A stretch of DNA of 64,000 nt. It comes from Tragulus kanchil. Its lineage: Eukaryota; Chordata; Mammalia; Artiodactyla; Tragulidae. The position numbers were made by a program, and so were the translations under genes. Positions 24,526-35,736 of the stretch are shown here, one piece after another. The notes beneath the pieces are model-generated. The model had not been told where the DNA came from, did no database searches, and saw only the letters and a program-made list of their open reading frames with translations. The stretch spans positions 157,867,501 through 157,931,500 of the forward strand of contig JAIOJX010000005.1 in the NCBI GenBank assembly GCA_022376925.1. Direction: 5' to 3'. Positions within the stretch are counted from its first letter, which is position 1. The number at the start of each line of letters is the position of its first letter.

Positions 24526-26539
24526 CTTTGGTGGTTTTATCCATGTCTTTATTAAAATGTGTATCTGTGCTGGTAAACTCTCTGGATTGGTAAATGCTGT
24601 GACAGCAGATGGAGGGACATGGTCTGCTCGTTTTTTCTGGGCCCTTCTCAGGAAAGCCCTATGGCATTATATATGTTCTAAAAATATTGATTTTTGGACT
24701 GTGCTGAGTCTTGGTTGCAGCAAATGGTATCTTTAGTTGCCTCATGTGGGATCCAAGGCCCAGATCAGGTCTCGAACCTGGGCCCCTGCGTTGGGAGCAC
24801 AGAGTCTCGTCAGAGGACCACCAGGGAAGTCCCTAACTTACCATAATACTACATTCTGTCATCAACTCTCATTTGTGATAGTTTGGAATTTTGGTAGTAG
24901 TTTAAAATGAACTTAATAAATCCCTATTGATTATTCAAGGATGCCTTGGATGCTTGGTGTTTCTTATCTTCACAATCATTTCTTGACTACCTTAACAGTG
25001 TTCTACTTCTTCTAGGGACTTTACTAGCCACGTATAAATCTTTTATTTCTTTAGCATGTAAGTGTTCAGTCTGCATTATGTTAATTTGCACATTTGTATG
25101 TCAGTTTTGTTCTTCAGCGTCCTTTATATGTTCGTCTTGTCTCAGATACTAAAATTATAAGCTCTTGGAAGCAAGGAGTTTATGTGTTCTAATCTTTTAG
25201 TATCCCTGCATGGTACTCAGGCTGTGACCTTGTAAGCAATAGGTACTCTGTAAATATTAGTACAGGTTTAGGGTCAAGGCACTGACCAGATAATGACAAG
25301 AGATTGATTCAGTATTATTATGTGTATATTTTCTTGGGTGATTTCTTTTTTAAAAATTTTTTGGCCACTTTTGTTGGTCTTTCATTTATTTATTTTCTTT
25401 GTTCTTTGGCCTGCGTGGGCCTCCCATCGCAGTGGCCTCTGTTGTCGCAGAGCACCAGCTCTGGGCGCATGTACTCCAGAGCTCCGGCTCAGTAATTGGA
25501 TACATCAGTCCAGCTGCTCCGCGGCACGTGGAATCTTCCCAGGCCAGGGATCGAACCAGCGCCCCTTGCACTGCAAGGCAGTGTCCTTACCCACTGGACC
25601 ACCAGGGAAGCCCCCTTTGGTGGTTTTTATCCATGTCTTTATTAAAATGTGTATCTGTGCTGGTAAACTCTCTGGATTGGTAAATGCTGTGACAGCAGAT
25701 GGAGGGACATGGTCTGCTCTTTTTTTCTGGGCCCTTCTCAGGAAAGCATAATGGGCAAAGTGGGAACTGCTCAGTGTGGCCAAAGCTTAGACTAATCACA
25801 TGCCCCAGTCCCCCAGATGGAGCTGAAGAAAAGTGACTTGCAAATTTTAGTACACTTTTCCGTACGGTTCTCAGAATCATCTTATGCATCATCAGCTTTG
25901 TCTTTTTCAGGGAAAGGCAGTTTCTGCTATACTCATAAACTTCCTTACCTTCACATTGTCGTCTTGGCTATCTAGGAAGCTCTCTTCAAGCCCTTGCACA
26001 GCTTTCTTAGATGGCGGAGCCTGGAACTGAACAAAAAATGCTAATAAGAAGTGAAAATATTGAGTGCCCTGGGGATGCTTTATAATTTTTTTCTGGCTGT
26101 TTCTCAACATGGTGCTGGTAATTTGGCAGCTGTATAATGTTGCTGAAATATAAGAAGACTCGAAAACATGGATGTGAATGTGTGTAGAAGGTAGTCTCAT
26201 AGGTAGCTAGAATTACCAGAATTATCTGGGTGTAAAACCTGGGAGTTGAGGGAGAGGAAGAGTGGACCTAAAAGCCAAGTTCTTAACACTATACCTATTG
26301 AGAGAGGAAAGGAAAAAGTGAGATGACAGATAGTTTACTACTGAAGCCGGTCAGGTGAGAGGAGAATCCGGAGCAGCCAGGAAGGGTGCTGAGCAGGTAC
26401 AGTCTGACAGTTCAGAACATGGCACAGGAGGGCTGGACTTGGTGAACAGCAAACTGAGCTGCTTCCTTCTCTTTTGTTTTTAATTCTGAAAATGGAAATG
26501 TCTTTTTATGATATTTTAATTATTAAATTATAATATAGT

Positions 26540-26745
26540 GTTAGCTGCTCAGTTGTGCCTGACTTTTTGCAATCCCATGGACTGTAGCTCGCCAGGCTCC
26601 TCTGTCCTTGGCATTTTCCAGGTAAGAATACCGAAGGGGGTAGCCTATCCCTTCTCCAGGGGATCTTCCCAACTCAGGGATTGAACCTGGGTCTCCTGCA
26701 TGGCAGGTGGATTCTTTATTGTCTGAGCCACTAGGGAAACCCACA
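26540..26745 (-). repeat. Bov-tA SINE, antisense, single copy
   Basis: GTTAGCTGCTCAGTTGTGCC, CAGGCTCCTCTGTCCTTGGC, GGGATTGAACCTGGGTCTCC, GAGCCACTAGGGAAACCC. Flanked by AATATAGT (26532-26539 and 26750-26757). It lies in a stretch (25748-27429) without duplication. Confidence 0.85.
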
Positions 26746-27085
26746 TTGCAATATAGTATACATTTTAAATGTTGATAAAGTTTGCCCTCTGCTAAGGCTG
26801 TGCTCCATTTTCTACCAATAGCACATAGAAATGCTCCTTCTCTGAGCCCTCACCAGTGCAGGTGTTGTCAACATGTTGCCAATGTGACTTATGATTTGTG
26901 AAAAATTGCCTTATTTTAATTTGAATTTCTTTTCTCATTGGTGAAGTATGTATCTTGTGGTTATTTCTCATGTATAAAAAGCCTGTTTTTGTCTTCTGCG
27001 TACTTTTCTTCTGATGTGATTATCTTTTGGTTTTTGGCTTGTAAGAACTTTATGTTGGTATGTGCACCTTGATCTATATGTATAG

Positions 27086-27136
27086 TGTAATATGTATGTG
27101 TAGTATATATAGATATATGTATATGTATGTATATGG
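27086..27136. repeat. AT-rich TATATG/TATGTA microsatellite
   Basis: Imperfect ATATGTATGTGTAG, ATATATAGATATATGTATAT, GTATGTATATGG run. It gives chance YIYIHI-type frames on the minus strand. Confidence 0.7.
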
Positions 27137-27289
27137 TTATACTTTTGCATATCATATATTGCACAATTTATTAGTTTTTAATATTTTATTAGTACTTTTT
27201 GCCATATAGAACTTCATGTTTAAAAACTAATCAGTTCTGTCAGTCTTTTGTATGGTTCTTGGTGGTCTGATATTATATATATTTTTAAT

Positions 27290-27437
27290 ATTTATTTATT
27301 ATTTTTAAAAAATTCACTTGACTGCTTTGGGTTTTAGTTGTGGCATGTGGGAATCTAATTTGCTGGCCAGGGATTGAACCTAGGCTCCTTGATTTGGAAG
27401 CTCGGAGTCTTAGCCTCTGGACCACCAGGGAAATTCC
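27290..27437 (-). repeat. tRNA-Glu-type SINE, antisense
   Basis: TTAGTTGTGGCATGTGGGAA, CTGGCCAGGGATTGAACCTA, CTTAGCCTCTGGACCACCAG. Its left-end GGACCACCAGGGAAATTCCTG abuts the start of event 12. Confidence 0.8.
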
Positions 27438-27486
27438 TGATACCACGTTTAGAAAGGTGCTTTTTACTCCAAGGTTACAGAGTCTT

Positions 27487-27607
27487 AGGGGATTCCTTTG
27501 TAGCTTAGCTAATAATGAATCTGCCTGCAATGCAGGGGATCCCAGTTTGATCCCTAGGTCAGGAAGATCCCTGGGAGAAGGGATAGGCTGCCTAGTCTAG
27601 GATTCTT
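27487..27607 (+). repeat. Bov-tA-type SINE head, partial
   Basis: GGGGATTCCTTTGTAGCTTA, CTGCCTGCAATGCAGGGGAT, GTTTGATCCCTAGGTCAGGA. The 5' part is missing in the downstream copy (28687-28776), where about 45 bp are replaced. Confidence 0.75.
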
Positions 27608-27800
27608 GGGCTTCCCTAGAGGCTCAAATGGTAAAGAATCCGCCTGCAGTGCGGGAGACCTGGGTTCGATTCCTGGGTTGGGAGAATGCCCTGGAGAAGA
27701 GATAGGCTACCCACTCCAGTATTCTTCCCTGGAGAATTCCATAACTTGTCCATGGGGTTGTAAAGAGTCAGACACAACTGAGAGACTTCACTCTCACAGA
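27608..27800 (+). repeat. Bov-tA SINE, complete (copy at about 28777-28968)
   Basis: GGCTTCCCTAGAGGCTCAAA, CGCCTGCAGTGCGGGAGACC, GGTTCGATTCCTGGGTTGGG, TAAAGAGTCAGACACAACTG. The 140-codon frame from 27606 starts in this SINE. Duplicated in event 12. Confidence 0.88.
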
Positions 27801-28299
27801 GTGTTATATTGTTATCAATTTTTTCTGCTTGCAATTTTTGTCTTTATATCTATATATTTAGTCCAGCCAGAATATTTTTTATGTATATTTCCCGATAGGA
27901 ATGGTCACTTGACTAAGACCATTTATTTAATAATTGTTCCTTACCGCTCTGGTATGAACAGCAATATTTATCATGTGCTAAATTCTAGCATGTACTCTAC
28001 TCTGTTCATTGATTTCTATGACTGTTAATGAAAGTGTTTTTTTTTAATCCTTGTAGTTTTTCCTTCCCTTTTTCTTCCTTTCTTAGAATGAGAGATTATA
28101 ATGTGCCAAATGTGTCATGGTAAAAAGGGTGTCATAGAGCATCCGCTGGCCCATCTCCTAATATCAGTGGTCACAGTAGGGGTCATAAATGCTGGAAAAC
28201 ATCTCTCTAGAACAGTTCTACTTTCACGCACAGCAAGACACTTAGGCTTGCTTCACCAGCTAAGAAAATAGGTTTTTCTTTATTTATTCAGCTGCATAT

Positions 28300-28560
28300 T
28301 CATCCATTACTCACTCATTTCACAAATGCATTGTGTTAGGAACTGAGGTCAAAACACTGAAAAGATTGCCAAGGTTTCTACTCTCATAGAATTTGGGAAG
28401 AACAGATCTAAACCGTGAGAACACACTGGTAATTGTTAAGTGTTGTGAAAAATGGTACTGTGATATGGACCAGGGTCGAGGAGGAGAGTGGTTATTTAAA
28501 ATTGACGATCACTGAAAACCCAAGAGGGGAGCTGGGTGTTTTGAGCAGAGATTAAGGAGG
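28300..28560 (-). repeat. L2-like LINE fragment, antisense (copies from event 12 and 13)
   Basis: ATTCATCCATTACTCACTCA, TTAGGAACTGAGGTCAAAAC and ACACACTGGTAATTGTTAAG follow the order of an antisense L2-type 3' region. Diverged, assigned by eye. Confidence 0.45.
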
Positions 28561-29513
28561 TGATGTTCTCTGGCCATTGTTGTAGGTATTTGGGCTTTCT
28601 TCAGGTGTTATGTCTGGCACTCTTAGCTACCAGAAATTCCTGATACCACGTTTAGAAAGGTGCTTTTACTCCAAGGTTACAGAGTCTGGCAATTGCCCAA
28701 TGCAGGGGATCCCAGTTTGATCCCTAGGTCAGGAAGATCCCTGGGAGAAGGGATAGGCTGCCTAGTCTAGGATTCTTGGGCTTCCCTAGAGGCTCAAATG
28801 GTAAAGAATCCGCCTGCAGTGCGGAGACCTGGGTTCGATTCCTGGGTTGGGAGAATGCCCTGGAGAAGAGATAGGCTACCCACTCCAGTATTCTTCCCTG
28901 GAGAATTCCATAACTTGTCCATGGGGTTGTAAAGAGTCAGACACAACTGAGAGACTTCACTCTCACAGAGTGTTATATTGTTATCAATTTTTTCTGCTTG
29001 CAATTTTTGTCTTTATATCTATATATTTAGTCCAGCCAGAATATTTTTTATGTATATTTCCCGATAGGAATGGTCACTTGACTAAGACCATTTATTTAAT
29101 AATTGTTCCTTACCGCTCTGGTATGAACAGCAATATTTATCATGTGCTAAATTCTAGCATGTACTCTACTCTGTTCATTGATTTCTATGACTGTTAATGA
29201 AAGTGTTTTTTTTTAATCCTTGTAGTTTTTCCTTCCCTTTTTCTTCCTTTCTTAGAATGAGAGATTATAATGTGCCAAATGTGTCATGGTAAAAAGGGTG
29301 TCATAGAGCATCCGCTGGCCCATCTCCTAATATCAGTGGTCACAGTAGGGGTCATAAATGCTGGAAAACATCTCTCTAGAACAGTTCTACTTTCACGCAC
29401 AGCAAGACACTTAGGCTTGCTTCACCAGCTAAGAAAATAGGTTTTTCTTTATTTATTCAGCTGCATATTCATCCATTACTCACTCATTTCACAAATGCAT
29501 TGTGTTAGGAACT

Positions 29514-31711
29514 GAGGTCAAAACACTGAAAAGATTGCCAAGGTTTCTACTCTCATAGAATTTGGGAAGAACAGATCTAAACCGTGAGAACACACTGGTA
29601 ATTGTTAAGTGTTGTGAAAAATGGTACTGTGATATGGACCAGGGTCGAGGAGGAGAGTGGTTATTTAAAATTGACGATCACTGAAAACCCAAGAGGGGAG
29701 CTGGGTGTTTTGAGCAGAGATTAAGGAGGTGATGTTCTCTGGCCATTGTTGTAGGTATTTGGGCTTTCTTCAGTGCGCACTGAATGTTATTCAGGAGTAA
29801 CTGGTCTGCAGTAGGAGGCCTCATTAGATGCATACTAAAACTGTACTGTTTCTTGGTTTAGAGCACCTTAATCTCTTTTATTGCTACCATTCATTCCAAG
29901 TCCCCACTCATCCCTGCCATCATTAGATGCAGCATAATTTTTTCTACTCATTTTCATTAGATTATAGTACCTAACAGTGCTATAGATCTACAAGACATAA
30001 AACAAATGAGAAAATAAACATTGCTATTTATGGAAGTATCCTTTCTCTGCCATATTAGCATTGTACAGAAGCGTCTGTGTCTTCCAGTTGTTTCTCTTTT
30101 GTTCTCCCCCGGCTCCTTGCCTGGAAACTGATGTATTTATTTACTTTTGGAGGCAGACACGTTTACATTAATCAGTGGTCCTCACTAGGTTGCTTTATAA
30201 TTATAGCTAGAATTATATGATTGATGTCTTCTGAATTCAAGAAATGCCTTATTCAGATGTGAAGGAAGAAGGAACAGTTTCACTTTTTTAAAAAAAATCG
30301 TTTTAGTTTGTACATAATTTCAGTTGTACCGCCACCTACAACTTTGATACCGTAATTGAACTAATACAGAGTGAGCTGCATTCAGAGGAGCATTCCCTTC
30401 TAAGAGTGCAAAGCAAAATGTAGCCACATGGTGTCACTAAATCATAACAATTTTGCCTGGGGCTAGAGATTAAAATTGCTTTTTTTTTAAAAAAAAAAAC
30501 ATATTTAAATATAAATTGTTCTGAAGTCTGTGATTTGTGAAATAACATGTGAAGCTATTTGTACTATTTAAGTCTTTCTACTCATGTGGAGCATTAATTA
30601 TGCCTGAAGTGCCTCGAGGTCAAAACACTGAAAAGATTGCCAAGGTTTCTACTCTCATAGAATTTGGGAAGAACAGATCTAAACCGTGAGAACACACTGG
30701 TAATTGTTAAGTGTTGTGAAAAATGGTACTGTGATATGGACCAGGGTCGAGGAGGAGAGTGGTTATTTAAAATTGACGATCACTGAAAACCCAAGAGGGG
30801 AGCTGGGTGTTTTGAGCAGAGATTAAGGAGGTGATGTTCTCTGGCCATTGTTGTAGGTATTTGGGCTTTCTTCAGTGCGCACTGAATGTTATTCAGGAGT
30901 AACTGGTCTGCAGTAGGAGGCCTCATTAGATGCATACTAAAACTGTACTGTTTCTTGGTTTAGAGCACCTTAATCTCTTTTATTGCTACCATTCATTCCA
31001 AGTCCCCACTCATCCCTGCCATCATTAGATGCAGCATAATTTTTTCTACTCATTTTCATTAGATTATAGTACCTAACAGTGCTATAGATCTACAAGACAT
31101 AAAACAAATGAGAAAATAAACATTGCTATTTATGGAAGTATCCTTTCTCTGCCATATTAGCATTGTACAGAAGCGTCTGTGTCTTCCAGTTGTTTCTCTT
31201 TTGTTCTCCCCCGGCTCCTTGCCTGGAAACTGATGTATTTATTTACTTTTGGAGGCAGACACGTTTACATTAATCAGTGGTCCTCACTAGGTTGCTTTAT
31301 AATTATAGCTAGAATTATATGATTGATGTCTTCTGAATTCAAGAAATGCCTTATTCAGATGTGAAGGAAGAAGGAACAGTTTCACTTTTTAAAAATAATC
31401 GTTTTAGTTTGTACATAATTTCAGTTGTACCTCCACCTACAACTTTGATACCGTAATTGAACTAATACAGAGTGAGCTGCATTCAGAGGAGCATTCCCTT
31501 CTAAGAGTGCAAAGCAAAATGTAGCCACATGGTGTCACTAAATCATAACAATTTTGCCTGGGGCTAGAGATTAAAATTGCTTTTTTTTTAAAAAAAAAAA
31601 CATATTTAAATATAAATTGTTCTGAAGTCTGTGATTTGTGAAATAACATGTGAAGCTATTTGTACTATTTAAGTCTTTCTACTCATGTGGAGCATTAATT
31701 ATGCCTGAAGT
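29514..31711. repeat. Tandem duplication event 13 (offset 1101-1102)
   Basis: Copy A 29514-30610 and copy B 30616-31711. Differences near copy A's end: an A/T run at about 30283-30298 and a G/T change at about 30332. The segment 29514-29773 is also at 28345-28604 and 30616-30875 (three copies). Confidence 0.96.
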
Positions 31712-31797
31712 CCGCAGAGGTACGTTCAGGTGCTAGCCAGCCTTTGACTCGTCATCTGCCAAGTATAGCAGATATGTGGGCTTCTGTACTACAGCTA

Positions 31798-34054
31798 TTC
31801 AGTGTCATACAGATAAGTTCTTTTTTTTAATCTTCCTTTCGAATTTTGAAATAAACAGAAGAGTAACTCAAAGGAGACAGATCTATTAAATATTTATAAG
31901 GGATCAGGGAGCAGAAGAAAGGAGGAATGAGGAAAAGAGAGAGAAGGTTACAAGACCTCAGAGGAGAGACAGGAAGAGAACAGACTAACATTGAGTATCT
32001 GTTGTGGGCCAGACACATACTGCTCCTTTATATGATTCTCATGATGGCTCAAGGAGAGGAGCACCACTAACTGCCTTACCTGCGCAGATGCAGGAGCTCA
32101 GCCTCAGAGAAGTTAAACACACAGGTCTGTCTGACCGCACAGTTGACATCACAGTCCTTCATTGTCTCTGCGGACGAGGTGAAGACATAGCTTGCTTAAG
32201 AGCAGGGGGAGACACAGAGCCCTGGAGAAGCTCTTGCTGCCTTTTTGGCGGGAGCAGTTCCAGGAGTGCTGAAATAGAGAGCCTGGGGTGGTCACACTCT
32301 GCTTGTGCCGGCCGCAGCCACCTGCGTGACAGGGACACTGAGGAGGAGGAGGCTGACCAACTGGGGCGGTTTCCTCTTTTAAAATGCCCCAGAGAGGGCT
32401 TCCCTAGTGATCCAGTGGGTAAGGACACGGCCTTGCAGTGCAAGGGGCGCCGGTTTGATCCTTGGCTTGGGAAGATCCCAAGTGCCGCGGAGCAGCTGGA
32501 CCGGTGTGTCCAATTACCGAGCCGGAGCTCTGGAGCGCATGCGCCCAGAGCCGGTGCTCTGCGACAACAGAGGCCACTGCGATGAGAGGCCCACACAGGC
32601 CAAAGAACAAAGATGGATGAAAATAAATAAATGAAAGACCAGTAGAAGTGGCCCACCCGCCCTCTTCACCCCCCCCCAAAAAATAATAAAATAATAATAA
32701 AATGCCCCAAAGGAAGTGCAGCAGTCCTTTATGGAGGTTTTTGGCAGTTTGTCAGTAGAGCTGTATGTATTTTTCTGCCCCTTAGTTCTCCATCAGATCC
32801 TTTTAGACTTCATTATTACAGAGTGAACCTGAGTTAACTCTTGATGTGTTTTGCTTCAGCTGTGTTTAGAAACAAATTTCATATATTTTGGAATTTCTCT
32901 TCACCAAATCTCTATCTTGAAGTTCGATGTACTCTTCAGTGTCATACAGATAAGTTCTTTTTAATCTTCCTTTCGAATTTTGAAATAAACAGAAGAGTAA
33001 CTCAAAGGAGACAGATCTATTAAATATTTATAAGGGATCAGGAGCAGAAGAAAGGAGGAATGAGGAAAAGAGAGAGAAGGTTACAAGACCTCAGAGGAGA
33101 GACAGGAAGAGAACAGACTAACATTGAGTATCTGTTGTGGGCCAGACACATACTGCTCCTTTATATGATTCTCATGATGGCTCAAGGAGAGGAGCACCAC
33201 TAACTGCCTTACCTGCGCAGATGCAGGAGCTCAGCCTCAGAGAAGTTAAACACACAGGTCTGTCTGACCGCACAGTTGACATCACAGTCCTTCATTGTCT
33301 CTGCGGACGAGGTGAAGACATAGCTTGCTTAAGAGCAGGGGGAGACACAGAGCCCTGGAGAAGCTCTTGCTGCCTTTTTGGCGGGAGCAGTTCCAGGAGT
33401 GCTGAAATAGAGAGCCTGGGGTGGTCACACTCTGCTTGTGCCGGCCGCAGCCACCTGCGTGACAGGGACACTGAGGAGGAGGAGGCTGACCAACTGGGGC
33501 GGTTTCCTCTTTTAAAATGCCCCAGAGAGGGCTTCCCTAGTGATCCAGTGGGTAAGGACACGGCCTTGCAGTGCAAGGGGCGCCGGTTTGATCCTTGGCT
33601 TGGGAAGATCCCAAGTGCCGCGGAGCAGCTGGACCGGTGTGTCCAATTACCGAGCCGGAGCTCTGGAGCGCATGCGCCCAGAGCCGGTGCTCTGCGACAA
33701 CAGAGGCCACTGCGATGAGAGGCCCACACAGGCCAAAGAACAAAGATGGATGAAAATAAATAAATGAAAGACCAGTAGAAGTGGCCCACCCGCCCTCTTC
33801 ACCCCCCCCCAAAAAATAATAAAATAATAATAAAATGCCCCAAAGGAAGTGCAGCAGTCCTTTATGGAGGTTTTTGGCAGTTTGTCAGTAGAGCTGTATG
33901 TATTTTTCTGCCCCTTAGTTCTCCATCAGATCCTTTTAGACTTCATTATTACAGAGTGAACCTGAGTTAACTCTTGATGTGTTTTGCTTCAGCTGTGTTT
34001 AGAAACAAATTTCATATATTTTGGAATTTCTCTTCACCAAATCTCTATCTTGAA
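31798..34054. repeat. Tandem duplication event 14 (offset 1133-1137)
   Basis: Copy A 31798-32921 and copy B 32935-34054. Copy B loses three T's and one G within its first 120 bp. 13 bp of filler at 32922-32934. Includes a CHR-2-type SINE with a 193-codon open frame, seen twice. Confidence 0.96.
32392..32697 (+). repeat. CHR-2-type SINE with target-site duplication (copy at 33525-33830)
   Basis: GGGCTTCCCTAGTGATCCAG, GGTTTGATCCTTGGCTTGGG, ACCGAGCCGGAGCTCTGGAG, GAGGCCCACACAGGCC, then an AAATAATAAAATAATAA tail. Flanked by TAAAATGCCCCA at 32380-32391 and 32698-32709. The 193-codon plus frame and the 165-codon minus frame here are largely this SINE. Confidence 0.9.
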
Positions 34055-34559
34055 TTGCCTTTTTAAATTTTTAATGGATGAATTCTATGTTGTTTTTACT
34101 TAAGATCCTGTTATTAGGCCCAAAATAGTTTCCACCGTGTTTTGTATTCAGTAAGACCTTTGGGGCATGGCTGTTTGCGCTTACGTTTCTCAATTGAATC
34201 CAGGCTTTTTGTTTTTGTTTTATTTTGTTTAAAGGATAATAACATGCTGAGCTGCTTCTAAGTGTAGTGGAGGAGTTGAGATATGAGAAAATAGAACAGG
34301 ATTGTCCTTTTCCTTTGCATTTTATTTTGTAATTTTAGAATATAAATTAGTATCTTCTAATAAGTGTAAGAGGGTGTTAGCACCAATGACCTGTTATTAC
34401 TACCGCAAATGGCTGTTGCCTATTTTTCATTCTGGAAGGGCAAGAACTATATCTGGTGGTAGTACAGTTGCCCCCCAAGCAGTTAGGTTCAGGCTTAAGT
34501 TCAGATAGTAACCTTCCTAGCTGATCATCAAACATCTTTTTTCCCCTGCTGCGTTCCCT

Positions 34560-34850
34560 CTCCTTAATTCTCCTCTGTCATTATAGGACTTATTCATTCA
34601 ATAGATGTATTTATTGAATACCAGTTATATTATAGGCACTTGGTTTAGGTGCTAGCATAAAAGGATGAACAAGACACAGCTGCTCCTCTCATAAACATAA
34701 TGGTTAGTGCAATAGTAAATATATGTTATGCTAGAGCATAGTTATGGGGGATCCTACTGAAGAGAGAATTTAGATAAAGGGACCAAGGAATTGAACAGGA
34801 AAAAATATGGAAGAAAGGATGCCCTCTGTTCTTTTGCCAAAGATGAGTCT
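34560..34850 (-). repeat. L2-like LINE fragment, antisense
   Basis: ATTCATTCAATAGATGTATT, TTATTGAATACCAGTTATAT, TATAGGCACTTGGTTTAGGT and GATGAACAAGACACAGCTGC resemble an antisense L2 3' end. Lies in a stretch (34055-35224) without duplication. Confidence 0.5.
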
Positions 34851-34983
34851 GCAGTGGGCTTGTCAGATCTAAACTCTTGACTAAGAGCTCTCCACCACTG
34901 GGCCCTTTTGCTTCTCTAGCTTCATCTTTGGTTCTTGTTAGTAATCCCTGTTTGGTCTCATCAGTCAAAATCATCTATTTAAC

Positions 34984-35090
34984 AGGAATTCCCTGGCAAT
35001 CCAGTGGTTTGGACTCTGAACTTGGACCGCTGAGGGCCTGGGTTAAGTCCCTGGTTGGTTAAGATGCCACAAGTCAAGTGTTAAAGCCAA
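34984..35090 (+). repeat. tRNA-Glu-type SINE fragment
   Basis: AGGAATTCCCTGGCAATCCA, GACTCTGAACTTGGACCGCT and GTTAAGTCCCTGGTTGGTTA. Short and diverged. Confidence 0.7.
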
Positions 35091-35494
35091 AGAAGAAATT
35101 GTGTTTACCATTGACCTGCTTGTGCCTTCTACATATGTCCCTAAGCTCAAGAAACTGTGCATGGCAGACACTTCTCTTTTCATGTGACCCTGTGTGACTG
35201 TTTCAGATATCTGGGACTTGGTTTCACTTAAAGTGATTTTGTTTTTTTAAATTTCTTTCAACAAGACTAGAAGATTCCCTATGAAGAACCATAGGTAAGT
35301 TAATTTTCACAAATTAAAAGTTCCCAAGAAATAAAGAAAGAAGAATCCCTCTTTTGGAGCTAGGATTTGAGCCTGTGTGTCTTTTGCCCAGAAAAGCAAT
35401 ACACTTTTGTTGGAATTTTGTGTTTGGTACATTCTGTAAGGAAGTTAACATGAGTATACCAGATTTCCAATTTGAGATCTCACTTTGAAATATA

Positions 35495-35552
35495 TTGAGC
35501 TGGCCAGAAAGTTCGTTTGTTTGTGAAAACTCAAACTTTTTGGCCAACCCAA
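35495..35552. mobile_element. Mariner-type terminal inverted-repeat pair, 58 bp (copy at 36695-36752)
   Basis: Left end TTGAGCTGGCCAGAAAGTTC and right end AACTTTTTGGCCAACCCAA are inverted copies. A TA dinucleotide flanks each side (35493-35494 and 35553-35554), as for Tc1/mariner insertion. The termini resemble ruminant mariner ends. There is no transposase; only the two ends and a short spacer remain, so it is non-autonomous. The second copy comes from event 15. Confidence 0.8.
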
Positions 35553-35691
35553 TATTTTGGCACTGTAGTTCTCCCAGCACTTATTTATGGAACTTAGGAA
35601 ATCCTGAATCAGGAAGCCAGATACGGAACTGTTGGGCATGGGACTGTGGGTCTGTCAAGTAGAAAACAAAAAAGGGAATACATCTATTCCC

Positions 35692-35736
35692 CTAGCTCAT
35701 ATGAAGGAGAGCTTTAGTCTCCTTCATATGAGCTAG
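35692..35736. repeat. Perfect hairpin, 19-bp arms and 7-nt loop (copy at 36892-36936)
   Basis: Arm CTAGCTCATATGAAGGAGA (35692-35710), loop GCTTTAG (35711-35717), arm TCTCCTTCATATGAGCTAG (35718-35736), with no mismatch. Not part of a repeat I recognise. Unchanged in the second copy. Confidence 0.9.

Larger units (their letters stand above)
23578..25747. repeat. Tandem duplication event 11 (offset 1089-1092)
   Basis: Copy A 23578-24657 and copy B 24670-25747. Copy B lacks one base in each of a T-run, a C-run and another C-run in its first 165 bp. Copy A lacks a T near 24535 close to its end. Both copies hold two SINEs. Confidence 0.96.
27430..29773. repeat. Tandem duplication event 12 (offset 1169-1203)
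   Basis: Copy A 27430-28604 and copy B 28633-29773. Near its start copy B replaces about 45 bp (27484-27529) with about 11 bp (28687-28698) and lacks a G at GCGGGAGACC. The rest matches. 28 bp of filler lie at 28605-28632. Confidence 0.95.

Noticed and set aside
26961..27164. Minus-strand Tyr/Ile/His-rich peptide frame
   Set aside because: Translation of an AT-rich microsatellite.
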